Assembly: GCA_029945375.1 (NCBI GenBank)
Contig: CM057064.1
Location: 2,418,001 to 2,482,000 of the forward strand
Direction of reading: 5' to 3'
From: Agaricus subrufescens
Taxonomy: Eukaryota > Basidiomycota > Agaricomycetes > Agaricales > Agaricaceae
DNA length: 64,000 bases
Each line of letters starts with the position of its first letter. The stretch's first letter is position 1. The notes under the pieces were generated by a model. The model made no database searches. It was not told where the DNA came from and worked only from the letters and a program-made list of their open reading frames with translations. Shown piece by piece: positions 22,661 through 33,370 of the stretch. The position numbers and the translations under genes were made by a program.

Positions 22661-22875
22661 ATTTCTTCCGTAGTAGTGCAGGCGATGCATCATCTACAGG
22701 ATAAAAGTTTGTATTAACAATTAAGTAATATGACTCAATAGCAGTCGTATGAAGAGTAGAGGGGAGCAACCTAGGGTGGGCATCATGCACGCGATTCATC
22801 GCACTATCTAAGTATCAAAGGTGCTCAACGTATTATGCACTCGGCCCGAACCAATCCGAGATCAGGTCGCCTCTT
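22661..22875. repeat. Right-hand copy of the TRM61 3' end / RAD4 junction
   Basis: GATGCATCATCTACAGGATAAAAGT at about 22684-22708 matches GACGCATCCTTCACAGGATAAAAGT at the end of TRM61 (about 17246-17270). Homology continues through CCTAGG...CATGCACGC into the RAD4 3' region. This repeat pairs with 17246-18010 and brackets the island. Confidence 0.65.
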
Positions 22876-25800
22876 CTACCCTTCATCGTCATCATTCTCA
22901 ACGTACACGCCAACGTTCTTTGATGTTCGTGGACGCAAGGTTCTCGTGGATGCAGCAACGCTCGGAGTATTTTTCCCTCTTTTCGTGGGAGTAGATTTGG
23001 CTCCTCTGGTAGACACGATTGTCCTTTTCGTCCTCTTTTTCTTAGGACTTGAGGGAGGCGAATCATATCCCTCCTCCACCTCATCGCTTGGCCTTGCATC
23101 CTCTTCGTCTTCGTCTTCCGATACATCTTTTCGCACCCGTTTGCGACCCGTTGCTGTGCCACGCGTACTCCGACGTCTCGACGCGGTCGGCGCCATCTTC
23201 ACGGGTGAAGATGATTTTGGTACCTTACTAGAAACCAACGTGGTTATCCTGTTGTCACTTGCCTCGACGGCGGGAGCTGAAGTCGTTATGTCTTTATTAC
23301 CGCTATTGACATCTTGAGATTGTGGGGATCGCTGTTGCTGCCGTTGTTGTGATACATCAAGATCTTGTGCTGCCGCGATGTCCTCCGCAAATTCAGTCAT
23401 TGTTTTGGGAACGAGTATAGGAAGGGCGACTTTGTTGGTGGCGTCGCGAAGATTGAGGGGTAAAGGATCATATGTCAGTTTCACGTAATCGTTGTCTTCA
23501 TCGAGATCGTAAGTGATGAAATCGGGTAGATTGTCTTGTTGTATTTCCGAACTAATTGATTTGGTGTGATCACCACTAGGGCTACTGACGATAGATTGAA
23601 ATGATATGACTGGTGCGTCGGGGACATGTTGGAATTTGGGGAGATGAAATGCTTGGACTACGTCATCGGCTTCGATGAGTCCACCGTCGTCATGGTCGAG
23701 TTGCTCCTATCATCAAGTGTTTGGTGATTAGCCTTTCTGATGCAACAAACGGCAACAAAAAAAGAAGGAAAAAGTTTATAGCTACGTACATGTTCTATTT
23801 CGATCTGAGGATCCTCAGTGTTTATGGTAGCAGGGTTTTTCTGTAGGGACGATAATAATAGATCATTTTGATTTTGATTTCCGGCGGCGGCATTTTTATT
23901 CCCTTTTTTCAGAATAGATGATAAAAATGATGATGGTTGGTTCTCTGGGATGGTGTCGTGGTGATGTGATTTTCCTACTTGATTCGGTTCTTGTTCCTTT
24001 TCTTTTTTATTAATGCTTTCTCTGTCTTTCGTTCCATATTGTTCTTGTAGCCTTTGGCGAATGCGAAGTCCCTGGACTAATCGTTTCCAATGTTTGATGG
24101 CTCGTTCTTCACGTTTCAATTGAGCTTTAGCTGCTGCTACCCTTTCGGATTCCCAAAAGGCCTAGAATGAAGAGAAAAGAGGAATTACTAAGAAAAGTTA
24201 AACTGGAAGAAGGCGGCGCATGGGCATACCTCTAACAAGGTTTCTTCGTTTTCTTTGGCGATGACTATGCCTTCCATAACCGGATATGCGCGTCGTTTCT
24301 TGAACTCAAATCCGGTCTATTAGGAGTAGAAAGTTGAAACTTAAACAAAAAAAAAGAAAGGTTTTGAACGTACAACAGCCTCGGCGAAATCGAATCCTAA
24401 CTTTCTTGCAATCTTCGCAACGCCTTTATCTGAAAAGATAGTTGAACGGAGTGACAGGTGGCATTCGTTAGGTGTACTCGCAAGGGATGTGTGTCGCTCC
24501 TCGCGGGAGCATTGAGGGCGTATAGAGATCTATATTACCAAAATTATTTTTTGGTATGACGCCCTTGATAAGGATGTTGAAGTCAAGCTATCTTCGACCT
24601 GAACATTAATCAGAGTCACTCACGTCAACCACCGGATCCGGTACATAAGGTTCAGTTTGCAGGCGCGCATAAAGTCCCTGCATGACCTCTCTTGAAGTGC
24701 CCTCCTCGCTCGCGCCGGCTTCCTTGAGAACTTCGAGTTCACGAAGTTTATTGACTGTCCCAGCTCGGACTTTTACCATCTTTAATGGCTGTTCACCAGT
24801 TTTGATAGTACGACCTTCATTTCTCATCCAATTCTCTGCAGTCTTGAGTGAAACAACAGCTGATCGAGGATATACTGGTTCTCCGCGAAATTTACCGAGT
24901 TCAGGCGTGGATGGTGGTGGTGGGTGCAGAGTCTCAGTCTGTTTGAGATGGCGTGTTAAGACGTAACTTATCCAGGAGGGAACAGTGAACGTCAGTCCAG
25001 GTGTCACATAGTCGAAAGAACGGCCTTACACTGGGTGATCCTTGAATCCCACCATAGTCGTAGGCATTCCTTCGAGCATTTGAGCCGTTTCGAGCTCTTC
25101 GTCTTCGATATCATCTCGATGCTAACAAGAGGTCATGAGATGCTTTGGATGCAGAAGATAAGAGAAGTTTGAGGGCATACCAAACGATATGGACGATGAA
25201 CAAAGCTCAAAACATGACTCCACCAAGCCTTTCGACCTCCCATGTTTGCAGCTCCACTTCCGCCTTGCGCTTTCGCAACTTTGGTGCTGTAATCCCGAGC
25301 ATAACGTCGAGTTACGTCCCTAGCATAACCATCCTCCTCAAAAGCTAATACATACAAAAGACGGTTCTCCGCATTTTGTCGGGTTCTAGATGGTTTCTTG
25401 TTAGGTACGGGTGAGTTGAAGCGAGAAAACTGGGCGACTGCGGCGTTCGGCGGTGTATTGATAGACGATGGTGCCGGGTCAAAAACCTTGCGTTTGTTCA
25501 CAATACTTCGGATAGGATCGACAGGAAGCCATCGTCCATCAGGTTTTGAGAACACCTCGGTCCAGAAAACAGGAGGAGTAGTCGTTGGATCTGGAGGTAC
25601 TAAGCAAGGAGCGAGGAAATTAATACCACTGTCAGATGCTATCAAGTAAACGTACAGGGACTGCCATCTGAACTAGGTGTGGGGCTTCCCAGTGTACGAC
25701 CTTTTGGTCGCGCTTTCCTCAACTTGATGGCAGGTTTCGATTTTTCTTTCCCCTTCACTTTGGCTGATGTCGACCCACCGTCAAGTTGCTGACCAACTCC

Positions 25801-26790
25801 TGGAAAGAGGGTAGCCCTCCCCTTTCCTTTTGAATCTTGTGTCAGAGGTGCAGCCTTAGATTGAGCTTCATTTTCGGACTCTCCGCCCTCCGAGGCCACA
25901 GAAGTACTCTCTGGAGTAGAGGCTTTCCCTTTCCCTTTACTCTTGGTCTTGCTCTCATACTTGGGTTTCGGTTTTCCGACACGTGCTTGCCAGGGCACGC
26001 TCTGAAGACTCACTACTAGGCGAGCGGGTATTCCGAGAGCACGGCATAAAGCTGTAAAAAGTTGCGCGCTTGTATCTCTTGAGCCATTTGCCATAAGAGC
26101 GTGTTTCATCAAGCTTTTGGGGCTCCGTATAAACTCTCCGTCCTCATCGAAGACATCCTGAAGAACTTCTATGTCCATTTCACCATTAACAGAATCATCG
26201 TTGTTGGAAAGAAGATGGTATCGTTCTATGAATTTTTGAACATCGGAGAAAGTACGATTGCGAAGATGACCCTCTGGAACTATTTCGAAAGCTGAGGACC
26301 ACCAATTGGCGAGACTTTGAACCGCGTTTTCGAACATCCGACCTCGTTGATTCTGATCTGGTATTCGTGATTTGTGTATCGTCGCAAAAGAGTCTTGGTA
26401 TTTCAGCGGACATAATGACAGTAAACGAGCCTGTACAAGCGATTGGCTGCTGAGACGTAAGGTCAGAAAGCTTAACACTCACGTGAAGTAATTCGTCGTT
26501 TAGATACTTGTTCCGAGTCCAGGCATTCGCGAGTAGACAAATTGTATGTATCTTGTGGCACTCTATTCGCAGAAGACGCTCTGCATGCGATAGACCTCTC
26601 TTCCTAGAGGATTATGAGTCATGGGGCCTAGAGAGACAAAAGCCCTAAACTACCGCTTCTCTGCACTGGCCTTTGGTTGGGCATTTAGAGTGATTTCAAT
26701 GATCCTTTCTTGTAGTTCGGGGAATTCTACCTCCTCCCAATCGTTCTCGTCGTCGCTGTCGATATCCAGTGGAATGGTGTGGTCGTCCAT
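22876..26790 (-). CDS. RAD4: DNA repair protein RAD4 / XPC homologue
   Basis: Damage-recognition factor of nucleotide excision repair, acting with Rad23 in the nucleus. ATG 26790 gives MDDHTIPLDIDSDDENDWEEVE. The transglutaminase-like fold follows with TSAQLFTALCRALGIPARLVVSLQSVPWQ, then a basic low-complexity insert and PPVFWTEVFSKPDGRWLPVDPI, with AENRLLYVLAFEEDGYARDVTRRY. Next are HPVYVLTRHLKQTETLHP (BHD1 start), RSAVVSLKTAENWMRNEGR, VIPKNNFGNIDLYTPSMLP (BHD2) and [33 protein letters not shown] (BHD3). The C-terminal tail is long, acidic/basic and disordered, ending ENDDDEG-stop. About ten introns are read. The order of domains and the BHD blocks make the call firm. Its 3' end has a decayed duplicate at 17.3-18.2 kb. 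Confidence 0.93.
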
Positions 26791-27294
26791 TATGGTGTGA
26801 TTATGGTGTGTGACTCGTTTAGTCGCGCAACGTCACGCGAATTGATTGGGTGAGGACACTGCCACCGATCATGTAAGCAAATGACTCCGACTGGAGTCTG
26901 GACAATCCCCTGGACGATCATCTCAACCCCTCAAGTCTCCGATTAGCTCACAAAATCCCCTCGCCTCTACAAACAAGTCCTATAGATCCTTAACTTCTTT
27001 GCACTCACTTTTGCATTTCATTTTCTCTCTTCCATTGACTTGGTAATAATTGGCTACAAGCATTCTTCACACGTCATGCATGATACCTAGATGACAAAAT
27101 AAGGAGCAACCTGGAAAGCTAGTTAATTAAACTTCTTTTCGTCTTCTTTGATACAATAAGATCCAATGTGACAGCTAAGTCTGCTCGTCAAGTGTTTTGA
27201 CTCACTCCGCCATAGCTAAATAATTTAAGCACGACAAACGAAGACTGCATTCAGAGTTGCCAATGCAGTCCACAACATCAACCCCGCAAGGGAG
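26791..27294. other. Intergenic, RAD4 to alpha/beta hydrolase
   Basis: About 500 bases of AT-rich DNA with the RAD4 promoter and the hydrolase 3' UTR. No exon supported. Confidence 0.4.
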
Positions 27295-28314
27295 TTAACA
27301 TAGATTCATCAATTCTTCCCAAGTGGAATCTATGCTCCACAAACCCGATATATGACCACCTTCAAGTAACTTCAGTCGGGCATTAGGGTATTTCTCCGCC
27401 AACCACTCCGCCCAGTTAGGAGGTGCCATTTGATCATCCTTCGAATAGACGATTACCACCGGTTTGTCACTCATCTCCTCGATTTTGAATCCCCAATCAC
27501 CATGCATGATATCCGTCGTTCCCATATACCCGTCCCAATACTTCCTGACGCTCTGCACCATATTTCTTGCCATCCCTCGCTCCAGTTCTCCCTCGCTCAA
27601 CTCCCTTTTCCTTCTCCAGTTCGCAAATAATACTTTTTCGTCTTCTCCAATTTGATTGAATATAAGCCCTCGGAGTAGCTCCTCTGCACTCTCTACGTTC
27701 TGCAATTTGTGGGCAAAGACGACCGACGATAAGCGTGGAATTAGTTTGAATGGAATAATTTGGGAGACTGGTCCGGCCAATATGTAATTTCCCAAGGACA
27801 TCCCTTTTGCGTAGTCTTTATGATACTTGAGTGGTGAGACAGGGGCTAGAAGGAGACAAGCCACGATATGTCGACCAGGGGGAAACACATCCCCAGGGGC
27901 ATTGAACAGTATCTGAGCCGGAACAGTACCAAACGAGCCTCCACTGATGTAGATCTTATACGTAGGGTCTATTTCGGGGCTTTGAGCCGCCGCTGAACAT
28001 CCCGGATGGAGATGTTCGAGAAGTTTGGTGATATCCTTTGCCAGTATATCACAGTACGGGGTATCGACAGGTCCAGGAGATGAATTGCCCCAGCCTGGGA
28101 GGGTGGGTGTAATAAAGTGAACGTCGTGATCGAGAAAAATTGGGGGAGGACGGGTGGCATCTCCAATGGAGAACATTCCATGAAAGAAAATGACTATAGT
28201 CTTGCTACTAGAGTTTCCGGAGTCGTCGTAGGCCATCGTCCTACCATCAGGTAAATCGAGGTACTTTTCATGTGGGGTGACGGTGGACATTTGGTGTATG
28301 ATTATACAGGCCAA
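27295..28314 (-). CDS. Alpha/beta hydrolase, intronless
   Basis: Single open frame of 339 residues. An oxyanion-type HGM motif is at about 45-47, PTLPGWGNSSP at about 70-80, the nucleophile elbow GGSFGT has Ser about 127, the acid lies in YSKDDQMAPP (Asp about 293-294) and the histidine in GGHISGL (about 321). These fit a complete alpha/beta-hydrolase-1 fold enzyme. No signal peptide; probably cytosolic. An alternative start at Met 9 (28290, MSTVTPHEKYLDLPDG) matches usual family N-termini better than the first Met. The lack of introns contrasts with all large neighbours. Substrate unknown; esterase, epoxide-hydrolase-like and C-C hydrolase roles are all possible. Confidence 0.9.
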   Translation of the reverse strand: MACIIIHQMSTVTPHEKYLDLPDGRTMAYDDSGNSSSKTIVIFFHGMFSIGDATRPPPIFLDHDVHFITPTLPGWGNSSPGPVDTPYCDILAKDITKLLEHLHPGCSAAAQSPEIDPTYKIYISGGSFGTVPAQILFNAPGDVFPPGRHIVACLLLAPVSPLKYHKDYAKGMSLGNYILAGPVSQIIPFKLIPRLSSVVFAHKLQNVESAEELLRGLIFNQIGEDEKVLFANWRRKRELSEGELERGMARNMVQSVRKYWDGYMGTTDIMHGDWGFKIEEMSDKPVVIVYSKDDQMAPPNWAEWLAEKYPNARLKLLEGGHISGLWSIDSTWEELMNLC

Positions 28315-29984
28315 TTCGTCTGATTATATACGCCCCAGAGCGATATAACTCGTGGTACGTGGTTAATATTGTAAACATGTCAATGCCATGATTCCGCAGC
28401 GCATCCGCAGTTTATACATTCATACTAATCGCAGTTCGCAGTTGCGCGGGCAAGGGCTGGAAAGATGAATCATTCACGACGTGGCATGAGTCAATAGAAT
28501 AAGTGCAGTACTTACTACTCTGTCAGTTTACGCACTTTGTGTAAAACCCTTTGTGTGTAAAATCTCATGAAGGATCTGAATTAGCGCGTCGAGGCCCGAA
28601 AGTGGGGAGAGGGTATTTGCATGTATTTATGGATGAGCTGCGGCTAAAGCCGATATGGAGATTTGTTGAGACTCAACTTTTCCGCTGCTAGTCTTGGCGA
28701 ACAATTTGAGGAGATCGTAAATTTCGTGCAAGATACTGCAAAGGTGCGCCAAGATTTTGCTTTTACTATATCTCTTTTCGTGCATCTTACGCTATCATTA
28801 CCTCTCTACAGACAGGTGCAGTGATGAAAAATAAACCTGTCTTGATTTATTACCCAAAATTCCGTACATAGGGTCAGCAGGTGCCAGAACGTTAGGGTGG
28901 AATGATCTTCACCGTGCCAAGGGATCTATTTTCAAGCGTTTGCTTGTCCTCTTAGTCCATTAGGACTGCAGCGATGGAGGTTTGCAGCCTACGGGTTACC
29001 AGGCTACTTGGAAATTAGTTACACGAATTAGTGGCGGCACTCACAAAAATAATGCCTCTCCTACTAAAACGGTGAGAAGTTCCCGAGGGTATCATTTATA
29101 GGAGACATACGTGAGTTTCTCTTCCTTCAACTGTGGTTCACACAAGAAAATCTTTTATCATAAACGCCGCGGAATTCAACTACTCTATTACCCACGCTGG
29201 CATCACTATCGGCTTGGACGCATCTTATCCTCGGCAGTAGAGCTGCAACTTCAATCTGACGATACATGCACTGGATATGCCATCCGAAACGGAGCGTTCA
29301 TTTTGGTAAGTACATGCTAAAATCGAGTGCTCCATTTGAGATAATATGGACCAAGGAAATGGAGGAGGGGCAGAGGAGTAATACCTCGAGGAAGAACAAT
29401 AAACCCCCTCATGATCGACTCGGGTTAGAGACCGATTAAACATTATAGAGAGAAGCGTGTCGTGCGGTGCCCGACATAAGTTCGCTTCACTGTGGATATG
29501 TAGTAGCGGTGATGGAAAATATAATTTAAATTGCTTTCTTTAAGGCCGTGTTCAATAAAAGTGCGGGAGCATGGTTTGTTGCAGATCCTGTTTCCGATTA
29601 TGCGATGATTGGCTAGGGTTATTATGGGAACAACATAATAATCTCGAGTAACTGCATTGTTGAGATCCAAGACGACCATCAACCATCATTCTCCTCTGCG
29701 ACGACGGGAAGAATCGAAAGGAATACAATGGGGATCTAAATTTGTTTCTCTTGTATACACAATCCCTGATGGGTGACGGCACAGGAAATAACAAAAGATC
29801 CAAATAAAGAACAACACATGTCCACCACCATCTGTTATTGTTCTGCCGTTGCTCTTGTTCGGGACCATCATGTTGTAGCGGATCCTCTATTATAAAGGTC
29901 TGACATACCAGCGCTCGAGACATCCTCTTGCTAAATCGTTCTCCCCAAACACATAATTGAATCACTCCTGTGCGTTTTCGAAGT
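28315..29984. other. Long intergenic stretch
   Basis: About 1.7 kb. Short open frames exist on both strands (for example plus 29111-29320) but none shows a family motif, exon context or convincing composition. I see no RNA gene or repeat. Confidence 0.4.
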
Positions 29985-30965
29985 ATGGCCTATGAACACC
30001 CAGCCGAAGAACGTAAATTACTCCAGGTGTGTAGTATCAAGAACTCTTGGCACAATGGGTGTTCCTTAATCCATATTCTAGCCTCCACCCGAATCAAAAT
30101 CCTTGACACGCATGAGAGAAATAGCTAACATACTCCTGGAGAAGCTGGATCGTCTGACTGTCATTGTGACCTCATTTCATAACCAAAATCCCTGCCCAGA
30201 CGCTATGGAAGTCATCGGTCTTCTTCGCTTCGGTACAGCGGAGCAATGCATGAAACTATCAGAAGTCATCCGCTCCATCCAGAAATTCACTCTCACGTAT
30301 ATGGCATTCATCACCATGGTCTCGAGTAAGAAGGAGAGATCGGTCCTCAAATTCAGTTTTAAACGCGTGGAGGACGATTCTACAGCCAATGCAAAACTAA
30401 TAGATGAGGCCCATAAACTGGTGAATGAATTCGAAAAGAAGATCAAAGACGAGGAACTGCCTAGGATATCAGAGGCAATGCAAAACAGTGAGTTGGCTTG
30501 TTGACGGTCATTCTCTCGACTCATCGTATGAGCCTTGCAGACAAGGATGCAAACAAGAATATACTCACGGAAAAGAATCTACAAATCGTGACTGACTTTC
30601 TCAAGGCCGTCCATGAATATAAAAGCTTGCTTCAACTAGGCAGCGTGTATTTCAAAGAGAATGCACGACTAGTGAAAAATGAAAAGATCAGCATGCCTAC
30701 CGATGAAGAGATTGAAGAGGTGCAGCAAGCTTGGCAGACATTCACTCAAGATACTGCCGGCTTGGAAAAGGGCTTGGACGATATTGAAGACGGTATATGG
30801 GAAGGGAAGAATATTCGAGACATTAAGGATAATTCCAATCCCTTTTACGTCAAATCGAAGAAATCCAAAGACTCTGATAGATCTTCCAACTCATCGCGCG
30901 CCAGCTCGTTCCGGAAATCATTTTCACGGCGTATGTTCTCTTTTCTGCATCGAGGGCACTCATAG
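29985..30965 (+). CDS. Helical protein of unknown function
   Basis: ATG 29985 gives MAYEHPAEERKLLQ, spliced (donor GTGTGT, about 50-nt intron) to PPPESKSLTRMREIANILLEKL. A second intron after EAMQN leads to KDANKNILTEKNLQIVTDFLKAVHEYKSLL. About 265 residues, mostly predicted alpha-helical with heptad-like leucines, then a basic Ser/Arg-rich tail (SSRASSFRKSFSRR) ending LHRGHS-stop. The regular codon phase across two good introns makes it a real gene. No domain was recognised. The basic, possibly amphipathic tail could bind membrane or nucleic acid; this is inference. Confidence 0.75.
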
Positions 30966-31380
30966 ATAGATCTATTAACGATCTTCTCATTGTATAAAAT
31001 TTCTTGGTCGTAGGGTAATGGAGGCAATGATTTCTCTCGTCGTTTATTTCTTTTACTCAGGAAAGCTACACGTTCATGGACAATACCGGAAATAATGTAT
31101 ATATTCGCATATTATATATAATATATGTTCTATGAGCTAACTGAAGTCGTTCCTCAAGCGGTGCGAAGTTGAACGGCAGTAACACGATTGGAATAAGCAA
31201 AGTTGAATCAGCTAGTGACCAAGGCTAAGGTTAAATCACCGCTCCGGCAGATGAATAGACACGAAGATCTCGCAGTCAGGGGGCCCAGAACATAAGAGTT
31301 TGATGAGAACAAATAAAGCTGCTGGTAAACAATGACACACATTGTCACAACAACTGCGCCGATGCTCATAATGATCCACG
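30966..31380. other. Intergenic, upstream of TAF6
   Basis: About 415 bases. Includes an AT-only stretch around 31096-31128 (TATATTCGCATATTATATATAATATATG), weakly palindromic. No exon seen. Confidence 0.4.
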
Positions 31381-33060
31381 ATGAGCAAACCCAAAAACCG
31401 ACCGCCACAGACTGTTCAGTCTGGAATTTACAAGTCTGATGCTATTAAGGCGCGTCTATGTTCAATTTCGCTGTAACGTTGTTTTGAAGTTGGCCGCAGG
31501 ACACCGCAGAGTCCTTAGGAATCAATATTTCCGACTCAGTCGCGTCTGTACTCGCCAGTGATGTCGAGTATCGCATTCATCAAGTCGTAGAGGTGAATTA
31601 CTTTCGAAAATGTTCTATTAATTGTTAACTCGAGCGTGATAAGGAAGCATCTCGATTCATGCGCCATGGCCGACGAACAACACTAACATCGAGCGATATT
31701 GACCTCGCCCTACGAACTTTAAATATCGAACCCCTTTATGGCCACCTTCCATTCTCTCAGCCGTCGTATCGCAAAGCTCTTCCATTCCCCCAGATAAGCC
31801 AGCCTGGTTCGAGTCAGCCTGGTACGGCTGGACCAGTGTACTTCGTCGAGGACGAAGAAATTGACTTTGAACGTGTCATGAGGGAGGAAAAAGTCATGTT
31901 GCCCAAAGGTGTTAGCTGGACAGCTCATTGGCTAGCTGTGGAAGGCGTTCAACCTTTGATTCCGGAGAATCCTCCAGCTGTTCCACGAGAGGAGCCGACA
32001 GCGACTGGCGAAGCTAAAGTCAATGGAGCCTCGACGTCTGTTCCTGCCGCAACAGGTGCGGCTGGTCTACTTCCAGGTGGAGGTCAGAAACACGGAGCTC
32101 TGCCAAATGCCAGCAGTGCACAATCTGCAAATTTAGTGAAACAAGTCCTCTCCCGCGAACTCCAGCTCTATTATACGCGTCTCACATCCTCCCTTTTACC
32201 CCCCTCACATACACCTGACTATACGACCAAGAAAACTGCTGCTCTCGCAAGTCTACGGCATGATGCAGGGCTGCAGGCCTTGTTACCGTATCTCGTGCGA
32301 TGGGTTGGAGAAGGTGTTGCTGGTGTCCTAAAGACAGGCAAACAAGACGATGGGGACGGAAAAGTCTTAGAAGTCCTTATGGACGTCGTGAGTGCACTGT
32401 TGGAGAACAAAACATTATTTGTCGAACCATACGTTAGCTCATTTTCCATCATTATATCTATGCTGCATACTGAATTGAACCCCAGCTTCATCAACTTCTG
32501 CCACCAATCCTTTCGACGCTCCTTCATTCATCACTCCCCGCAGCGCTCTCAACACAACTCCGTGTTTGTGCTTCTCAAACCCTTTCTCGTGTTCTTACAC
32601 AGCACAGCACAACTTATCCCTCGCTCTCTCCTCGGATTATGAAAACACTCCTCTTGGCACTCATCAGCCCTGGAAAAAGTCGTGGAACAAGGGAGGGTGC
32701 TGTGCGCGGACTAATGGGTGTAGGTAAAGAAGCTGTTAGGAAAGGTCTGGTCGATGCCGGTGGTGCACGGGTGATAGCAAACGAATGCACTGGAACAAAC
32801 TCGGATGAATCGGCATTGCTAAAAGCTGTTACAGTAAAATCGATCATCTTTCCTCTTTTAGCTGACGGACTAATCGGTACTCTTAGGATGCCTTGCAAGT
32901 GCTACAGCCCACGACAGATATGTCAGACTCTCTCAATTTAAGCAACGATGAGGATGCAGCAATCGCACGTAGGTTACAAGAAACCATCGGTGATAAATTC
33001 GCTGAACGTGTCGCTGTTGACCGGGTTTGGGCGAGGGAGGTTCTTGGTATATCGGAGTGA
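31381..33060 (+). CDS. TAF6: Transcription initiation factor TFIID subunit 6
   Basis: Histone-fold subunit of TFIID (and SAGA in some fungi), pairing with TAF9. ATG 31381 gives MSKPKNRPPQTVQSGIYKSDAIK, then DTAESLGINISDSVASVLASDVEYRIHQVVE and EASRFMRHGRRTTLTSSDIDLALRTLNIEPLYG, a complete histone fold. The TAF6 middle block follows (VYFVEDEEIDFERVM, GVSWTAHWLAVEGVQPLIPENPP), and then the HEAT-like C-terminal domain (LSRELQLYYTRL, VEPYLHQLLPPILSTLL, RIMKTLLLALI, GAVRGLMGVGKEAVRKGLV). It ends VWAREVLGISE-stop. Four or five introns are read. The first one at 31450-31499 begins GCGCGT and ends CAG. Confidence 0.95.
31450..31499 (+). other. Probable GC-AG intron in TAF6
   Basis: SDAIK is followed by GCGCGTCTATG and the next exon GACACCGCAGAG (DTAESLG) begins after GGCCGCAG. 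No GT donor nearby keeps the frame of this highly conserved segment. The donor is poorer than the TRM61 one. Confidence 0.6.
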
Positions 33061-33370
33061 TAGTCAAACTGAATCTAGTGTTCCTGATTCGGATTTGGAA
33101 CACATCAGTTTCTCTTACGGTTTTATGGGCTTTTCTGTACGTTGTTGTATGCTTATTCGTTCGTATCTCGTATCTCGTATGTGATAGTTTTCTCTGCTTG
33201 CAGGAAGTCTAGTACTGGGTTGATACTGTTTCATTTAGTCTCGAAACCATTCATCATCACATTTCCAAAAATGGTCTAGACTCTACACAATCGACAACCC
33301 GTAATTGAAAAGCAAACTACCTGAAATTATGATACACTGGTAAACGGTGGTAGATTGACCGGCGCGAAAT
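33061..33370. other. Intergenic, TAF6 to DUF6533 gene
   Basis: About 310 bases between convergent 3' ends. TATCTCGTATCTCGTATG at 33165-33182 is a small direct repeat. Nothing else seen. Confidence 0.4.
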
